Notes: a model not told the origin generated them from the sequence alone. Numbered from the stretch's first letter, positions 34,685 to 43,985 are shown. The stretch: 64,000 bases of DNA from Alginatibacterium sediminis (GCF_003610775.1 NZ_RAQO01000005.1:310001-374000); one strand, 5' to 3'. Made by a program: numbers and translations.

Positions 34685-35113
34685 ATGATCAGAGAATATC
34701 GAACGAGTGATATTGATACTTTGCTAGATATTTGGCTTACAGCATCGCTTCAGTCGCATCATTTTATAGCTGAGGCATTCTGGCGCTCCCAAGCTGAAAG
34801 CATGCGTAATATTTATATCCCAGCCTCAAAAAACGTTGTTTACGAAGAAAACTCAAAAGTCCTTGGCTTTTATTGCCTACATGAGGATAGCTTAGCCGCC
34901 ATTTTTGTAGCTGTTGAGCATCAAGGTAAAGGCATTGGTAAGGCATTGCTTAGCCATGCAAAAGCTCAGTGCTCAAATTTATCGCTAAGTGTGTATAAAG
35001 ATAATACACGCAGCTTGGGATTTTATCTCGCTAATGGTTTTGAGATTGTTAGCGAGCAAGCTGACCCGCATACCGGACATCCCGAATACACAATGAAGTT
35101 GGTAGTTGAGTGA
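34685..35113 (+). CDS. GNAT N-acetyltransferase
   Basis: 142 residues with the GNAT fold. MIREYRTSDIDTLLDIWLTAS opens it, the acetyl-CoA loop HQGKGIGKALL lies about residues 79-89, and SLSVYKDNTRSLGFYLANGFEIV ends the domain. It resembles the E. coli YiaC/YjaB group. The acceptor could be a small molecule or protein lysine. Stands alone, convergent with serA. Confidence 0.87.
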   Translation: MIREYRTSDIDTLLDIWLTASLQSHHFIAEAFWRSQAESMRNIYIPASKNVVYEENSKVLGFYCLHEDSLAAIFVAVEHQGKGIGKALLSHAKAQCSNLSLSVYKDNTRSLGFYLANGFEIVSEQADPHTGHPEYTMKLVVE

Positions 35114-35203
35114 TGTTCTATCGAAAAAAAAGATGAGCTAACTAACGAAAAGCGTCGAGTCTGCTAGCTCATGCCTAGTTTCAAATGCGGTTCATTAAAT
35201 AAG

Positions 35204-36376
35204 CTAGGTCAACGACCGAACACTGATAACGTGCTCAATCTCTGAAATTGATGCCAATAGTTGCTCACTGGCAGCACACTCTAAATCGATGATGTTATAA
35301 GCAATGTTATTGCGGCTTTTGTTCATCATATCGACGACGTTCACGTTCATTTCGGCCAAAATCGATAAAACGTGACCTAGTACCCCTGGTACATTGTCAT
35401 TCACGAATGTAACGCGATAGGGGGTGGAGCGCTCAAAACTAGTTGGCGGAAAGTTCACCGAGTTAGTAATGTTGCCGTTCTCAAGAAAGTCGATCAATTG
35501 CTTACAGGCCATGATTGCACAGTTATCTTCCGCTTCACCTGTGCTTGCCCCGAGGTGCGGCATAGGTAGTACATCCTCACGACTAATCATGGCTTGGGTT
35601 GGAAAATCAGTTGCGTAACGTTTTAGATTTTGGCTATCTAAAGCCGCAATAACTGCTTGCGAGTCCACGATTTCACCGCGAGCAAAGTTTAGTAAACTTG
35701 CCCCAGGTTTAAGATGAGACAGGGCATTTTGGTCGATCATATGGCGGGTAGCTTCGATGGCCGGGACATGTAAAGTGATGTAGTCACAACGGCTCATTAA
35801 GGATTGCAGGTTTTCCATTTTTTCAATTTTGCTTGAAAGCCGCCATGCAGCGTCAATTGAGATGGCGGGATCATAGCCGACTACCTTCATGCCCAAATCA
35901 ATACCCATGTTTGCCACATTGGCACCGATGGCGCCTAAACCGATAACGCCTAGGGTTTTGCCTGATATTTCCTTGCCTTTGAATTGCTTTTTAGCCGCTT
36001 CTAAGGTCGCTCCCATTTGATCATTACTGACATCTTTTAGGCTACGGCAATGATTGATCCCTTCAATTGCACCCCTTGAACAAAGCAGCATTGCACATAG
36101 CACCAGTTCTTTGACGGCGTTTGCATTTGCTCCAGGGGTATTAAACACGACAATACCCTTGCTGGTGCAATCATCTAGCGGAACATTGTTAACCCCAGCC
36201 CCAGCGCGAGCAATTGCACGTACTGATAAGGGCAGGGTTTCTTGATGTAAGTTGGCACTTCTTACAATAAGAGCATCAGGGTTTTGCAAAGCGCTCGCGA
36301 CTTCATATTTCTCGTGCTGAAAATGATCGAGTCCAAGGCTAGCGATTTGGTTGAAGGTTTTAATTTGAAACATCAT
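35204..36376 (-). CDS. serA: D-3-phosphoglycerate dehydrogenase, short ACT-containing type
   Basis: 390 residues. Catalyses the first committed step of serine synthesis (3-phosphoglycerate to 3-phosphohydroxypyruvate, NAD-dependent). Visible are the NAD loop GLGAIGANVA, the dehydrogenase signature PGASLLNFARGEIVD and the catalytic His region MPHLGASTGEAEDN. A C-terminal ACT domain (VPGVLGHVLSILAEMNVNVVDMMNKS) probably gives serine feedback control. It follows serC by 50 nt on the same strand, so the first two serine enzymes are one operon. Confidence 0.9.
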   Translation of the reverse strand: MMFQIKTFNQIASLGLDHFQHEKYEVASALQNPDALIVRSANLHQETLPLSVRAIARAGAGVNNVPLDDCTSKGIVVFNTPGANANAVKELVLCAMLLCSRGAIEGINHCRSLKDVSNDQMGATLEAAKKQFKGKEISGKTLGVIGLGAIGANVANMGIDLGMKVVGYDPAISIDAAWRLSSKIEKMENLQSLMSRCDYITLHVPAIEATRHMIDQNALSHLKPGASLLNFARGEIVDSQAVIAALDSQNLKRYATDFPTQAMISREDVLPMPHLGASTGEAEDNCAIMACKQLIDFLENGNITNSVNFPPTSFERSTPYRVTFVNDNVPGVLGHVLSILAEMNVNVVDMMNKSRNNIAYNIIDLECAASEQLLASISEIEHVISVRSLT

Positions 36377-36426
36377 AAGTCCATTTATTTTGTTTAATAC
36401 AAAGGCATTGGGTGCGTGTTATCGGT

Positions 36427-37536
36427 CTATTTGACCTGATGGTATGCCCACTTAACCCAAGGCATAAGAGCCTCTAAATCCGCTTGTTCGACCGTTGCAC
36501 CGCACCAAATCCTAAGGCCTGAAGGCGCATCGCGATAGGCGCCAATATCGAAGGCAACTTGCTGTTGGGCGAGTAAGCTCACCATGGTTTTTATTTGGTC
36601 TGCATTTAAATCCAGCACTAAACAAACGCTGGTATTAGAGCGTTCCTCGATTTCTTGAGCCAAAAAGTTGATCCAGTCGTGACTTTCTACGAAGGACTCG
36701 ATAACTTTTAGATTGTTTTCGCTTTTAGTGATGGAAGCACTAACACCACCGATCTGCTGTACCCAATTGAGTGCGTCTAAATAGTCAGCAACCGCAAGCA
36801 TGGACGGGGTGTTAATGGTGGCCCCACTAAAGATGCCTTCAATTAGTTTGTTGTTTTTGGCCATTCTAAATATTTTAGGAATAGGGCGGTCAGGACTAAA
36901 CTCGCATAAGCGCTGTACAGCTCGCGGGCTAAGAATAATGACCCCATGCCCACCTTCACCACCAAGAACTTTTTGCCAGCTGAAGGTCGTTACATCTAGC
37001 TTGGACCATGGCATAGGCATAGCGAATACGGCAGAGGTTGCATCGCAAAAACTTAAGCCCGTACGCGTATCACTAATCCAGTCGGCATTGGGTACTTTGA
37101 CCCCAGAAGTGGTGCCATTCCAAGTAAATACGGTGTCATTATTAGGGTTCGCTTGGCTAAAATCTGGCAGCTTTCCATAATCAGCAACATGACCTTTGGC
37201 ATTGAGTTTAAGCTCGTTGTTGATATCACTAAGCCAGCCGCTGCCAAAGGACTCCCACGCAAATACATCAACATCACGCGCTCCAAGCATTGACCACATT
37301 GCCATTTCCATCGCGCCGGTATCGGAGGCCGGAACTATCCCAACTCGGTAATCGTCAGGAATTTCTAGTAAAGCTTTGGTTTGCTCAATTGCTTGTGCTA
37401 AGGCTTGTTTACCAACATTACTGCGATGAGAGCGGCCTAAGGTTGTGGTATCAAGCTGATCCAGTTGATATCCAGGCCGTTTGGCGCAGGGGCCTGATGA
37501 GAAATTTGGGCAAGCCGGCTTAAGCGTTGGTTGCAT
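36427..37536 (-). CDS. serC: Phosphoserine aminotransferase
   Basis: 369 residues. Converts 3-phosphohydroxypyruvate and glutamate to phosphoserine. It is of the divergent type (Methanosarcina/alphaproteobacterial subfamily), starting LKPACPNFSSGPCAKRPG. The PLP lysine is in TFSWQKVLGGEGGHG, and SLDLDA-like substrate segments follow. The neighbouring SerA supports the assignment. The ribosome site AAGGAC lies 8 nt before ATG on the minus strand. Its subfamily differs from the E. coli SerC normally seen in gammaproteobacteria. Confidence 0.9.
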   Translation of the reverse strand: MQPTLKPACPNFSSGPCAKRPGYQLDQLDTTTLGRSHRSNVGKQALAQAIEQTKALLEIPDDYRVGIVPASDTGAMEMAMWSMLGARDVDVFAWESFGSGWLSDINNELKLNAKGHVADYGKLPDFSQANPNNDTVFTWNGTTSGVKVPNADWISDTRTGLSFCDATSAVFAMPMPWSKLDVTTFSWQKVLGGEGGHGVIILSPRAVQRLCEFSPDRPIPKIFRMAKNNKLIEGIFSGATINTPSMLAVADYLDALNWVQQIGGVSASITKSENNLKVIESFVESHDWINFLAQEIEERSNTSVCLVLDLNADQIKTMVSLLAQQQVAFDIGAYRDAPSGLRIWCGATVEQADLEALMPWVKWAYHQVK

Positions 37537-37950
37537 ATTAAGTCCTTGTTAATTTGGAAGATAAAAAATGAAATGTTTACATGCTGACCAATTTGCAGTG
37601 TTTTTCGACAAAAAGCCATAGTTATCAGTTTGTTAAGTATTTTTGATTGTAGCGCTTAAAAGCTTTTGACTAGTGTTTGCTGTAGATAATCCGGTTATTT
37701 TGGTTCAAAACACTGGTCTTTCCGGTACTACTTAGTCGTTCATGTTGAGATAAATTTTGACAAATATTTGTATCTGTAACCTTGTCTAAGAGTTACGAAC
37801 CAAAGGTTATGTTGCTTAAGTTTGCAGACCTTGATCTAAAGCTCAGATTTAACGTAAAAGTAAATGAATCCACTACTTTGTATAAGCGACAGCTAAAGCT
37901 GAGACTTTCGAATAGGCGCAGGCAAGATGCAAACCATTAAGTGAGCTGCT
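37537..37950. other. Divergent intergenic region
   Basis: Upstream of serC and of the Trp-rich protein gene. AT-rich, with no palindrome or gene I can support. Confidence 0.4.
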
Positions 37951-38166
37951 ATGAATAGAATAAATCCGAAGAAGTTGCTAAATAGTAAGTGGACCTCAGT
38001 CAGCCCAAAGCTCAAAGAGAAGCACTTTATTATCTCGGAATTGGAGTTGGATGAAGATGACAGTGTGCTTTCTTGCTGCGTTGAGGCTGTATTAACTAAG
38101 CGAATTGCGGCCATAGATTGGCGTGACCTGAAAGATTCGACGAGCTGGATCCATGGTTGGAAATAG
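37951..38166 (+). CDS. TIGR02450 family tryptophan-rich small protein
   Basis: 71 residues matching the TIGR02450 pattern: INPKKLLNSKWTSVSP at the start, KEKHFIISELELDED in the middle and DWRDLKDSTSWIHGWK at the end. Function unknown; the family is widespread in marine gammaproteobacteria. No signal peptide. The start ATG 37951 fits the family N-terminus. Confidence 0.87.
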   Translation: MNRINPKKLLNSKWTSVSPKLKEKHFIISELELDEDDSVLSCCVEAVLTKRIAAIDWRDLKDSTSWIHGWK

Positions 38167-38263
38167 TAGTAATACCTGTGAAATAGCATTGTTTAAACAC
38201 GAATACCCAGCTGACGGCTTATAAGTTGCGTTAGCACTATTTATAGTACGTATTCGTATACTC

Positions 38264-38428
38264 CTACACGAATAATATGACCAAAAATGTACTCGTAAGC
38301 GCTACCGCAGTCAGATGCCAAGTTGTTTTCTTTCTTATGGCATTGGTGACTAACATTGGTTTTGCCATGCTTTCTTCTTGATAAGATTTCGTCAATATCG
38401 CGGGAATATAGTCGTGGAAGTTATTCAT
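38264..38428 (-). CDS. Small tail-anchored-like protein (54 aa), unrecognised
   Basis: A 54-codon frame on the minus strand with a strong ribosome site AGGAG 9 nt before ATG 38428. The product begins MNNFHDYIPAILTKSYQEE, contains a basic patch (AIRKKTTWH) and ends in a hydrophobic segment LTAVALTSTFLVILFV at the C-terminus, like a tail-anchored membrane peptide. No family recognised. Its start signal is better than for many longer frames nearby, so it is called with moderate confidence. The rest of the 38167-38677 gap shows nothing else. Confidence 0.45.
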   Translation of the reverse strand: MNNFHDYIPAILTKSYQEESMAKPMLVTNAIRKKTTWHLTAVALTSTFLVILFV

Positions 38429-38677
38429 AAGAACTTACTCCTGATGTAAAAATTGGAGATCTAAGCTGAAAAGTGCTGTCGTTGGGATGTTGTCCCCTAA
38501 AGTAACGGTCCAATAAAGTGATACTTCTCATAAGTTTTCCTTAACTCAACTTAGATGCCGTAAACAAGCAATACTCAAGTACCAAAGTCGGCGAGTATCT
38601 GGCTTACTTGCTTAGTATTGGGTAAGCTGCTACCCAGAGCGAACGATGATTGCTAACAACATATATAAGTAGAGCTT

Positions 38678-39586
38678 ATGAATTCAGAACTGCGGCACTT
38701 AAGCGCATTGCGATACTTCGAGGCGGCTGCTCGTTTGGGTAGTTATAGTAAAGCAGCATTAGAGTTAAGCATTACTCAGGCTGCGGTAAGTCAGCGATTG
38801 CGCCAGCTAGAAGACGAGTTAGCGTGTAAGCTATTTGTGCGTAAAGGTCGAAATATGCTGCTTACGGCCGAAGGTCTTAGACTTTATGAAACCGTGTCTG
38901 TGGCTTTTAAGAGTATTGTGGATGGCCTTAATGCAACCCAAGCTGAACCTATCGAAGGGGTGTTGTCGGTTGTCACCAGTCCGTCGTTTGCATCTAGATG
39001 GTTGATGCCAAGACTGTGGAGGTTTTCATTAGCATTCCCAAAAACACCAATTCGAGTTAGCTCATCTAATCAACCTAATATCGATCTCAGTGGTGATTTT
39101 GATATTGCTATTGGTGAGGTTAACTGCAAAATCGATGATACTTTACTCACCTGCCAACAACTATTTGATGAGCCGGTGTTTCCGGTTTGTTCTCCAGAGC
39201 TGGCAAAATCAATGAAGCTCTCACAGCCCGATCAGCTACTTAAGTGTTGGTTAGTTAGTAACATCAGCAGTCATCATTTTTCATGGGAAGAATGGTTTAA
39301 AAAAGCTGGTGTTGTTGTTGATGACAGTGTCTTTAACTGGATGGAAGTTGAAACCTTTGATATGGGCATCAATGCTGTTGTGGCAGGGCACGGGGTTTGC
39401 GCTGGCACCGATAGCTTAGCCGGTGATTTTATTGAGCGAGGATTACTTGTGAAGCCCTTTGATATCAGCCTATCCCCCGGAGTGGAATATTCAGCCGTGT
39501 ATCACGCTGATTCGATACGGAAATCCAGAATCTTAGTTTTTGTTGACTGGTTAAAGGCCGAAGCTGCTTTGCAGTCTATGAGCTAA
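38678..39586 (+). CDS. LysR-family regulator, GcvA-like
   Basis: 302 residues. The helix-turn-helix (SYSKAALELSITQAAVSQRLRQLE, about 24-47) and RKGRNMLLTAEG are typical of the GcvA subgroup. The effector domain follows with LSVVTSPSFASRWLMPRLWRF. Target genes are not obvious: the flanks are a small ORF on the opposite strand and a DUF465 gene. It is a paralogue in layout of the LysR gene at 45928. Confidence 0.88.
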   Translation: MNSELRHLSALRYFEAAARLGSYSKAALELSITQAAVSQRLRQLEDELACKLFVRKGRNMLLTAEGLRLYETVSVAFKSIVDGLNATQAEPIEGVLSVVTSPSFASRWLMPRLWRFSLAFPKTPIRVSSSNQPNIDLSGDFDIAIGEVNCKIDDTLLTCQQLFDEPVFPVCSPELAKSMKLSQPDQLLKCWLVSNISSHHFSWEEWFKKAGVVVDDSVFNWMEVETFDMGINAVVAGHGVCAGTDSLAGDFIERGLLVKPFDISLSPGVEYSAVYHADSIRKSRILVFVDWLKAEAALQSMS

Positions 39587-39688
39587 TCTTGTTGAAAGCC
39601 CGCAACATGTTTAGTTTGTGTTTTAGACCACATTTCTGCAATTTAATTACTTTTATACTGAAGGGAATTCGACTTAAAAGGAATGCCC

Positions 39689-39946
39689 ATGCTAAATGAA
39701 AATCACGCCTTTATCTTAGACTTCCCTGAGTTCAAATTAGACATCGTTCAACTCAACCACGACGACCCAGTATTTAAAACTGACATGCAGCAGTATCATC
39801 AACTCGACTTTGATATACGCGAGTTGGAGGTATCGGGCAGTCCGATTGATGATACCAATATGCACGCCCTTAAGCAGCAGCGAATGGCCTTGAAAGACAA
39901 GTTATATCAACAACTTAATGTGCATCACGAGCGGGCTGGAAAGTAG
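39689..39946 (+). CDS. DUF465 (YdcH-like) small protein
   Basis: 85 residues: LNENHAFILDFPEFKLDIVQL, then a charged helical region ending DDTNMHALKQQRMALKDKLYQQL. This heptad-rich layout is the DUF465 family. Function unknown. ATG 39689 is preferred over ATG 39683 because AAAGGA (39677-39682) gives a 6-nt spacing to it and none to the upstream ATG. Confidence 0.85.
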   Translation: MLNENHAFILDFPEFKLDIVQLNHDDPVFKTDMQQYHQLDFDIRELEVSGSPIDDTNMHALKQQRMALKDKLYQQLNVHHERAGK

Positions 39947-40287
39947 CAGGCATAAGTGTCGTTTAGCTAGTTGTCCCTTGACAGTATGCTAATGGCACTT
40001 TGATTTCAATAGAATATAACTATGCTAAAGCTTTGGGCTAAGTTGGAGTCCATTGCTTTGTTCCACCCACTGCTTGATGTCATTTATTAGTTTAACAATG
40101 CTAGTTCGGGCTTAAGTTTGGCAACTTTATGTGGCTCTTTAATACTCCCCATGTCCGAAAATCGTGTCAGCAAGCGATTTGGAGCTTTAGAAATCTCTGC
40201 TAGAGTTATAAATCATATACTTGGCGATTGAGATCATCCAATTTCGTCGTCGTTTCCAAGCCTAAAACACAAAAAGTAGGTTTTTTA
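39947..40287. other. Gene-free stretch
   Basis: No gene or clear terminator. It contains the AGTAGG ribosome site of the next gene at the end (40274-40280). Confidence 0.4.
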
Positions 40288-41646
40288 GTGCTACTAGAAC
40301 TACAGAAAAAAGCTAACTTAGTTTTCGTACTTAGCTCATTGCTATTTTTTGCGATTGCTATAGTTCTAACTCAAATAGCGAGTAGTTATTTAGTCGCGAG
40401 GGAAACCGAAAAAGTTGAAGCCGTAGTTGCTAGAAACTTGGTGTTAATCCGTTCCAAAATTGAAGGCACTATTTTTCAAGATGCTTATTTGGCTGATAGT
40501 CTTGCGACTGTCGTCACTATTGACCCCGCACTAGCGATAATTCACTGGGAGAGTATTGCAGCAAAACTAATGTCAAAAGCGAGCTTTGTTCGTAATATAG
40601 GAATTGCCCCGAACGATGTCATCTCTATGATCTATCCAATAGAGGGAAACGAAGCAGCTCTAGAGCTAGATTTTAGAACTCGACCTGAACAATACAAAAG
40701 TATTTTAAAGGCTAAGGAATTAAAACAAGTCTATATAGCTGGACCCTTAACTTTGGTTCAGGGAGGCTTAGGGCTAATAGCTCGCTACCCTATTTTCTCT
40801 GATTACCCCTTGAATGAGCACTATTGGGGCGGTGTTAGCGTCGTGATGGATTATGATGCAATGATAGAAGATAGTGGTTTAGTTGATTTTGGAGGCGCGA
40901 CAATTGCGCTTAGAACACAATCCTCGGATGGTGTTGGAGAAGTTTTCTATGGTTCAGCGGCTATATTTGATAATCCAGATATTGAGCACACGATTCGTCT
41001 TCCTTCAGATAGTTGGCTACTAGCGGCTAAATTTACGGTCGGTGAACTACAGCATATTAGAGAAATTAGAACAGCGACAATGAGTATCAGTGCATTCGTC
41101 ACCTTACTGGTATATCTGATGTTATTTTTACACTTTCGTAACTACAAACAATTACATAAAGCATCGTTATTTGACGAATTAACCCAACTGCCAAACCGCC
41201 GATTTATTATAAACTTGCTTAATGAACTCACTTCAAAAGGTCTTAGTAAACCTAGTTTTGCGCTACTCAACATTGATCTTAACGACTTTAAGCAGGTAAA
41301 CGACGACATAGGACACGAAGCCGGAGATGAGTTACTAAAGCATGTCTCGATGCTACTAAGTGATAATATTAGGGCATCGGATAGTGTTGCTAGGTTTGGT
41401 GGTGATGAGTTCATCGTTATTTTGCGTGATGTACCCGATGACGAAGGCGCAGCTTTAAAAGTATCTCAAATGAAGCGAGCAGTAGAGTCTCAGCCATTGA
41501 TTTGGGATGAACGTGTTATTAATCCATCCTTAAGTATTGGATATACGGTGTACCGTGGGCAGGTTACTAACGTTAAACAACTACTTTCAGAAGCTGATAA
41601 GAGTATGTATCTGCAGAAAAAAGTCTATAGAGAGCAAGTCGCATAA
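40288..41646 (+). CDS. CHASE-domain diguanylate cyclase
   Basis: 452 residues. TM1 near residues 12-32 is followed by a periplasmic CHASE domain (FVRNIGIAPNDVISMIYPIEGN...GPLTLVQGGLGLIARYPIF). TM2 lies near 270-292, and a GGDEF domain with active GGDEF and an RxxD inhibitory site (RASD) completes the protein. It would make cyclic di-GMP in response to a small periplasmic signal. The frame is open from TTG 40228, but GTG 40288 has an upstream TAGG at good spacing and begins just before the first helix. Followed 190 nt later by an unknown membrane protein. Confidence 0.87.
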   Translation: MLLELQKKANLVFVLSSLLFFAIAIVLTQIASSYLVARETEKVEAVVARNLVLIRSKIEGTIFQDAYLADSLATVVTIDPALAIIHWESIAAKLMSKASFVRNIGIAPNDVISMIYPIEGNEAALELDFRTRPEQYKSILKAKELKQVYIAGPLTLVQGGLGLIARYPIFSDYPLNEHYWGGVSVVMDYDAMIEDSGLVDFGGATIALRTQSSDGVGEVFYGSAAIFDNPDIEHTIRLPSDSWLLAAKFTVGELQHIREIRTATMSISAFVTLLVYLMLFLHFRNYKQLHKASLFDELTQLPNRRFIINLLNELTSKGLSKPSFALLNIDLNDFKQVNDDIGHEAGDELLKHVSMLLSDNIRASDSVARFGGDEFIVILRDVPDDEGAALKVSQMKRAVESQPLIWDERVINPSLSIGYTVYRGQVTNVKQLLSEADKSMYLQKKVYREQVA

Positions 41647-41836
41647 TTAACTAGTATTGTTGAGTAGTAGCTATACTGACGTACATTTGAGAGCTCTGAC
41701 TTTAGCCAAGACACACGGCAAGTTTAGTCTCTATCTTTATTTAAATTCAGTGTTACGTTTTAAGTCAATACACAGTAACCTGCTTGGGTCGCGCAGAAAG
41801 CTGCTTAAAACCAACATATGGATATCCCCCCGAGCA

Positions 41837-42490
41837 ATGAAAGCATACTTAAAATATCTTCTAATCCCGACTATCGTTGTACTGTTCTTTGGTCACTTTT
41901 CGATGTTCATGCTGGTGTTTTGTATAGCCCTACTATTTTCTCTCAGTTGTGTTTATGTCCCGCGGGGAAAGGCGGCTGTGGTGCTAAAAGATGACAAAAT
42001 TGTCGATGTATTGGTTAGCAAAAAATTTCACTGGATGGGGTTTAGAGCAACTCCAGCGCACTGTATTTTTATTGACCTAGAACGCCATGTGAGTAGTTGG
42101 GAAAAAATGAAGCCGCGTATGCTTGCTTCGTATGCCAGAAGCGCATATCCAAAGCAAATTGCACAAAATGAGCTAGAAGCGCAGCAGCAAGAAAAGCAAG
42201 AACCCCAAAAACCAAGCCGACTACCGATTTGGGCTGGGCGACTAACAATTCTGGGCATCTTGTTTGCGCTCTACTTTTATTTCTTGGTCTATCCGCACAG
42301 CAATCAACAGGTTTCGGTGATAAGCCGCTTAGGTAAAATTGAAGCCATTGTTTATCCTCCACAACAAGTGTGGCCTATTCCATTCCTTGATGAGGTCACA
42401 AGTTTTGATGCCAGTGATATTTTGTCCGACCCTTCATTAAGCGAAGAACAAAAAAACGATGCAATTATTCAAAGGATTGTCAGCAAATAA
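41837..42490 (+). CDS. Membrane protein, unknown (possible SPFH-like start)
   Basis: 217 residues from ATG 41837; the frame is open from TTG 41657, but the extra 60 residues are basic and have no start signal. There is an N-terminal helix pair (LLIPTIVVLFFGHFSMFMLVFCIALLF), then VYVPRGKAAVVLKDDKIVDVLVSKKFHW, which resembles the opening of a band-7/SPFH domain. A Gln/Glu-rich linker, another helix (LTILGILFALYFYFLVYP) and an acidic C-terminal tail follow. The SPFH core is missing. No family assigned. Confidence 0.6.
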   Translation: MKAYLKYLLIPTIVVLFFGHFSMFMLVFCIALLFSLSCVYVPRGKAAVVLKDDKIVDVLVSKKFHWMGFRATPAHCIFIDLERHVSSWEKMKPRMLASYARSAYPKQIAQNELEAQQQEKQEPQKPSRLPIWAGRLTILGILFALYFYFLVYPHSNQQVSVISRLGKIEAIVYPPQQVWPIPFLDEVTSFDASDILSDPSLSEEQKNDAIIQRIVSK

Positions 42491-42580
42491 TAGTGTCGAT
42501 CTTTTTGTTGAGCACCTAGCTAGGCTCAAAGTCAGTGCAATTTTGAACGTTAGGCTCTCGTTGTATTAGAGCTTTTGACA

Positions 42581-42620
42581 TGGCTGTATGCGGCGGTAAC
42601 TTTACTGCCGCATACAGCCA
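42581..42620. repeat. 14-bp perfect hairpin
   Basis: TGGCTGTATGCGGC (42581-42594) is the exact inverse of GCCGCATACAGCCA (42607-42620), with a 12-nt loop. It lies between convergent genes, 13 nt past the glutaredoxin stop. There is no T-run on either side, so it is either a protected 3' end or a REP-like palindrome. Confidence 0.7.
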
Positions 42621-42633
42621 AATGTTAAGATGT

Positions 42634-42906
42634 TTAGCCGTACTTCTGCTCAAGATATTTGGCTATATCTCTGGATTCGGGCAGCCATTTCTCTGTGCCA
42701 TCTTTCGCGACTATTTTTAGAACCGGCACTGTGCCTCGGCCCATAGCTTTTACTAACTCTGCTCGGTACTGGGGGTTTTGCATGGTATCGCGCATTTCAA
42801 CATTCAGATTAAGCTTTTTGATTGGGGAAATTGCGATAGTGCAAAATGGACAGCCTACAAAATGATAAAGTGTTAATGAGTCTTCTTGAGTCGGTGTTTT
42901 GTTCAT
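42634..42906 (-). CDS. Glutaredoxin-like protein
   Basis: About 90 residues with the dithiol active site CPFC in LYHFVGCPFC, the cis-Pro loop GTVPVLKI and a C-terminal helix SRDIAKYLEQKYG. It would reduce disulfides or glutathione mixed disulfides. The start ATG 42906 has AAGGA 6 nt upstream; the upstream TTG overlaps that site. Convergent with the unknown membrane protein; a strong hairpin lies past its stop. Confidence 0.87.
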   Translation of the reverse strand: MNKTPTQEDSLTLYHFVGCPFCTIAISPIKKLNLNVEMRDTMQNPQYRAELVKAMGRGTVPVLKIVAKDGTEKWLPESRDIAKYLEQKYG

Positions 42907-43157
42907 GGGGGTTCCTTTTTGCAACGATTATGGCCGCTACTATAGTTGTCTATCGCTATGCGAGAAAGAAAAACAAGCTAAGTCAGCCCAAATAGCCACA
43001 CATTAGTCACCGCATTCGCAAAACCCTGAACCGAATTTTTAGTTTCCAAATCCCAAACGAGCAAGTTTAACTTAACTGTGACAGTCAGTATTGGCGCACA
43101 TAGTTGCTAAATATTGACTATGCTTAACGAGGTTGGTTGGCAAATTAGGGAGTGATT

Positions 43158-43541
43158 ATGCAAGCAAATGCGGTGGGTTGGTTTGAGATCTATGTTGATG
43201 ATCTACCAAGAGCAAGAGCCTTTTATGAAGCGGTATTTGCAACAAACTTGGAAAAGCTAGATGTACCTCCAGGTGAGATGCAGATGCAAATGTGGAGTTT
43301 CGCCGGCAGTATGGAAAGTTACGGTGCAATGGGGGCCTTGGTCAGCATGCAAGGCGTAAAAGCGGGTAATAATAGCACTTTGGTCTATTTTTCCTGCGTT
43401 GATTGTAGCCTAGAAGAGTCTAGAGTTGTCACTAGCGGTGGTAGTGTAGTTTCGCCGAAGGTATCGATAGGTGAGAATGGTTTTATAAGTCTAGTAACTG
43501 ACACTGAAGGGAATATGATTGGTTTACACTCTATGCAATAG
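43158..43541 (+). CDS. VOC-family (glyoxalase-like) protein
   Basis: 127 residues with the paired beta-alpha-beta modules of the vicinal oxygen chelate superfamily: VGWFEIYVDDLPRARAFYEAVF at the start, GGSVVSPKVSIGENGFISLVTDTEGNMIGLHS at the end. The family can bind a divalent metal; the substrate is unknown. ATG 43158 with AGGGAG upstream is preferred to the GTG two codons earlier. A perfect 10-bp stem follows 13 nt after the stop. Confidence 0.88.
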   Translation: MQANAVGWFEIYVDDLPRARAFYEAVFATNLEKLDVPPGEMQMQMWSFAGSMESYGAMGALVSMQGVKAGNNSTLVYFSCVDCSLEESRVVTSGGSVVSPKVSIGENGFISLVTDTEGNMIGLHSMQ

Positions 43542-43553
43542 TTGAGCATAAAC

Positions 43554-43583
43554 GGGAAGCATACAAAAGCGGTTATGCTTCCC
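43554..43583 (+). terminator. Probable terminator hairpin
   Basis: GGGAAGCATA (43554-43563) pairs exactly with TATGCTTCCC (43574-43583), 10-nt loop, followed by ATCATTTACT. The T-run is weak. It ends the VOC transcript. The region 43584-43826 shows nothing else. Confidence 0.6.
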
Positions 43584-43826
43584 ATCATTTACTATGTTTA
43601 GTGAACATAATATTCTCATGAATACATCCTATTAGGTGTTTCTAGATTAAAGCTAGTGTAGTAGAACTCTAAGCACAGAATAATGAGCAACAAACAGCTT
43701 TCATGTAGCATCTCATGTAGAGAGTCGCTTTTATTATTATTGTTGATTAAAAATAAATCAAAATAAGCCTTTACTCTTAGAACCGGTGATGTAATATGTA
43801 TCTCGCTCTGACATTCAGAGTTATTA

Positions 43827-43976
43827 ATGAACCATCAAGTAAAAGTAAAGCCTCAGAATCTCTTCGTTATTGTTGTTATCCTTAGTGTTTCCCTTAGCTT
43901 CATCGTCACATTCAATAATTCAAGCTTTCAGCGCATCGCATTTTTTGCGACAAATTTATTAATTTTGAATATATAA
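43827..43976 (+). CDS. Putative 49-aa membrane peptide upstream of the cold-shock gene
   Basis: An open frame ATG 43827 to TAA 43974-43976. It encodes MNHQVKVKPQ, then a hydrophobic helix (NLFVIVVILSVSLSFIVTF), a short polar stretch and a second hydrophobic segment (RIAFFATNLLILNI). Its stop overlaps the AAGGGA ribosome site of the cold-shock gene and ends 9 nt before that ATG, the layout expected for translational coupling. Its own ribosome site is weak. No family recognised; it could instead be just the leader of the cold-shock mRNA. Confidence 0.4.
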   Translation: MNHQVKVKPQNLFVIVVILSVSLSFIVTFNNSSFQRIAFFATNLLILNI

Positions 43977-43985
43977 GGGACACAC

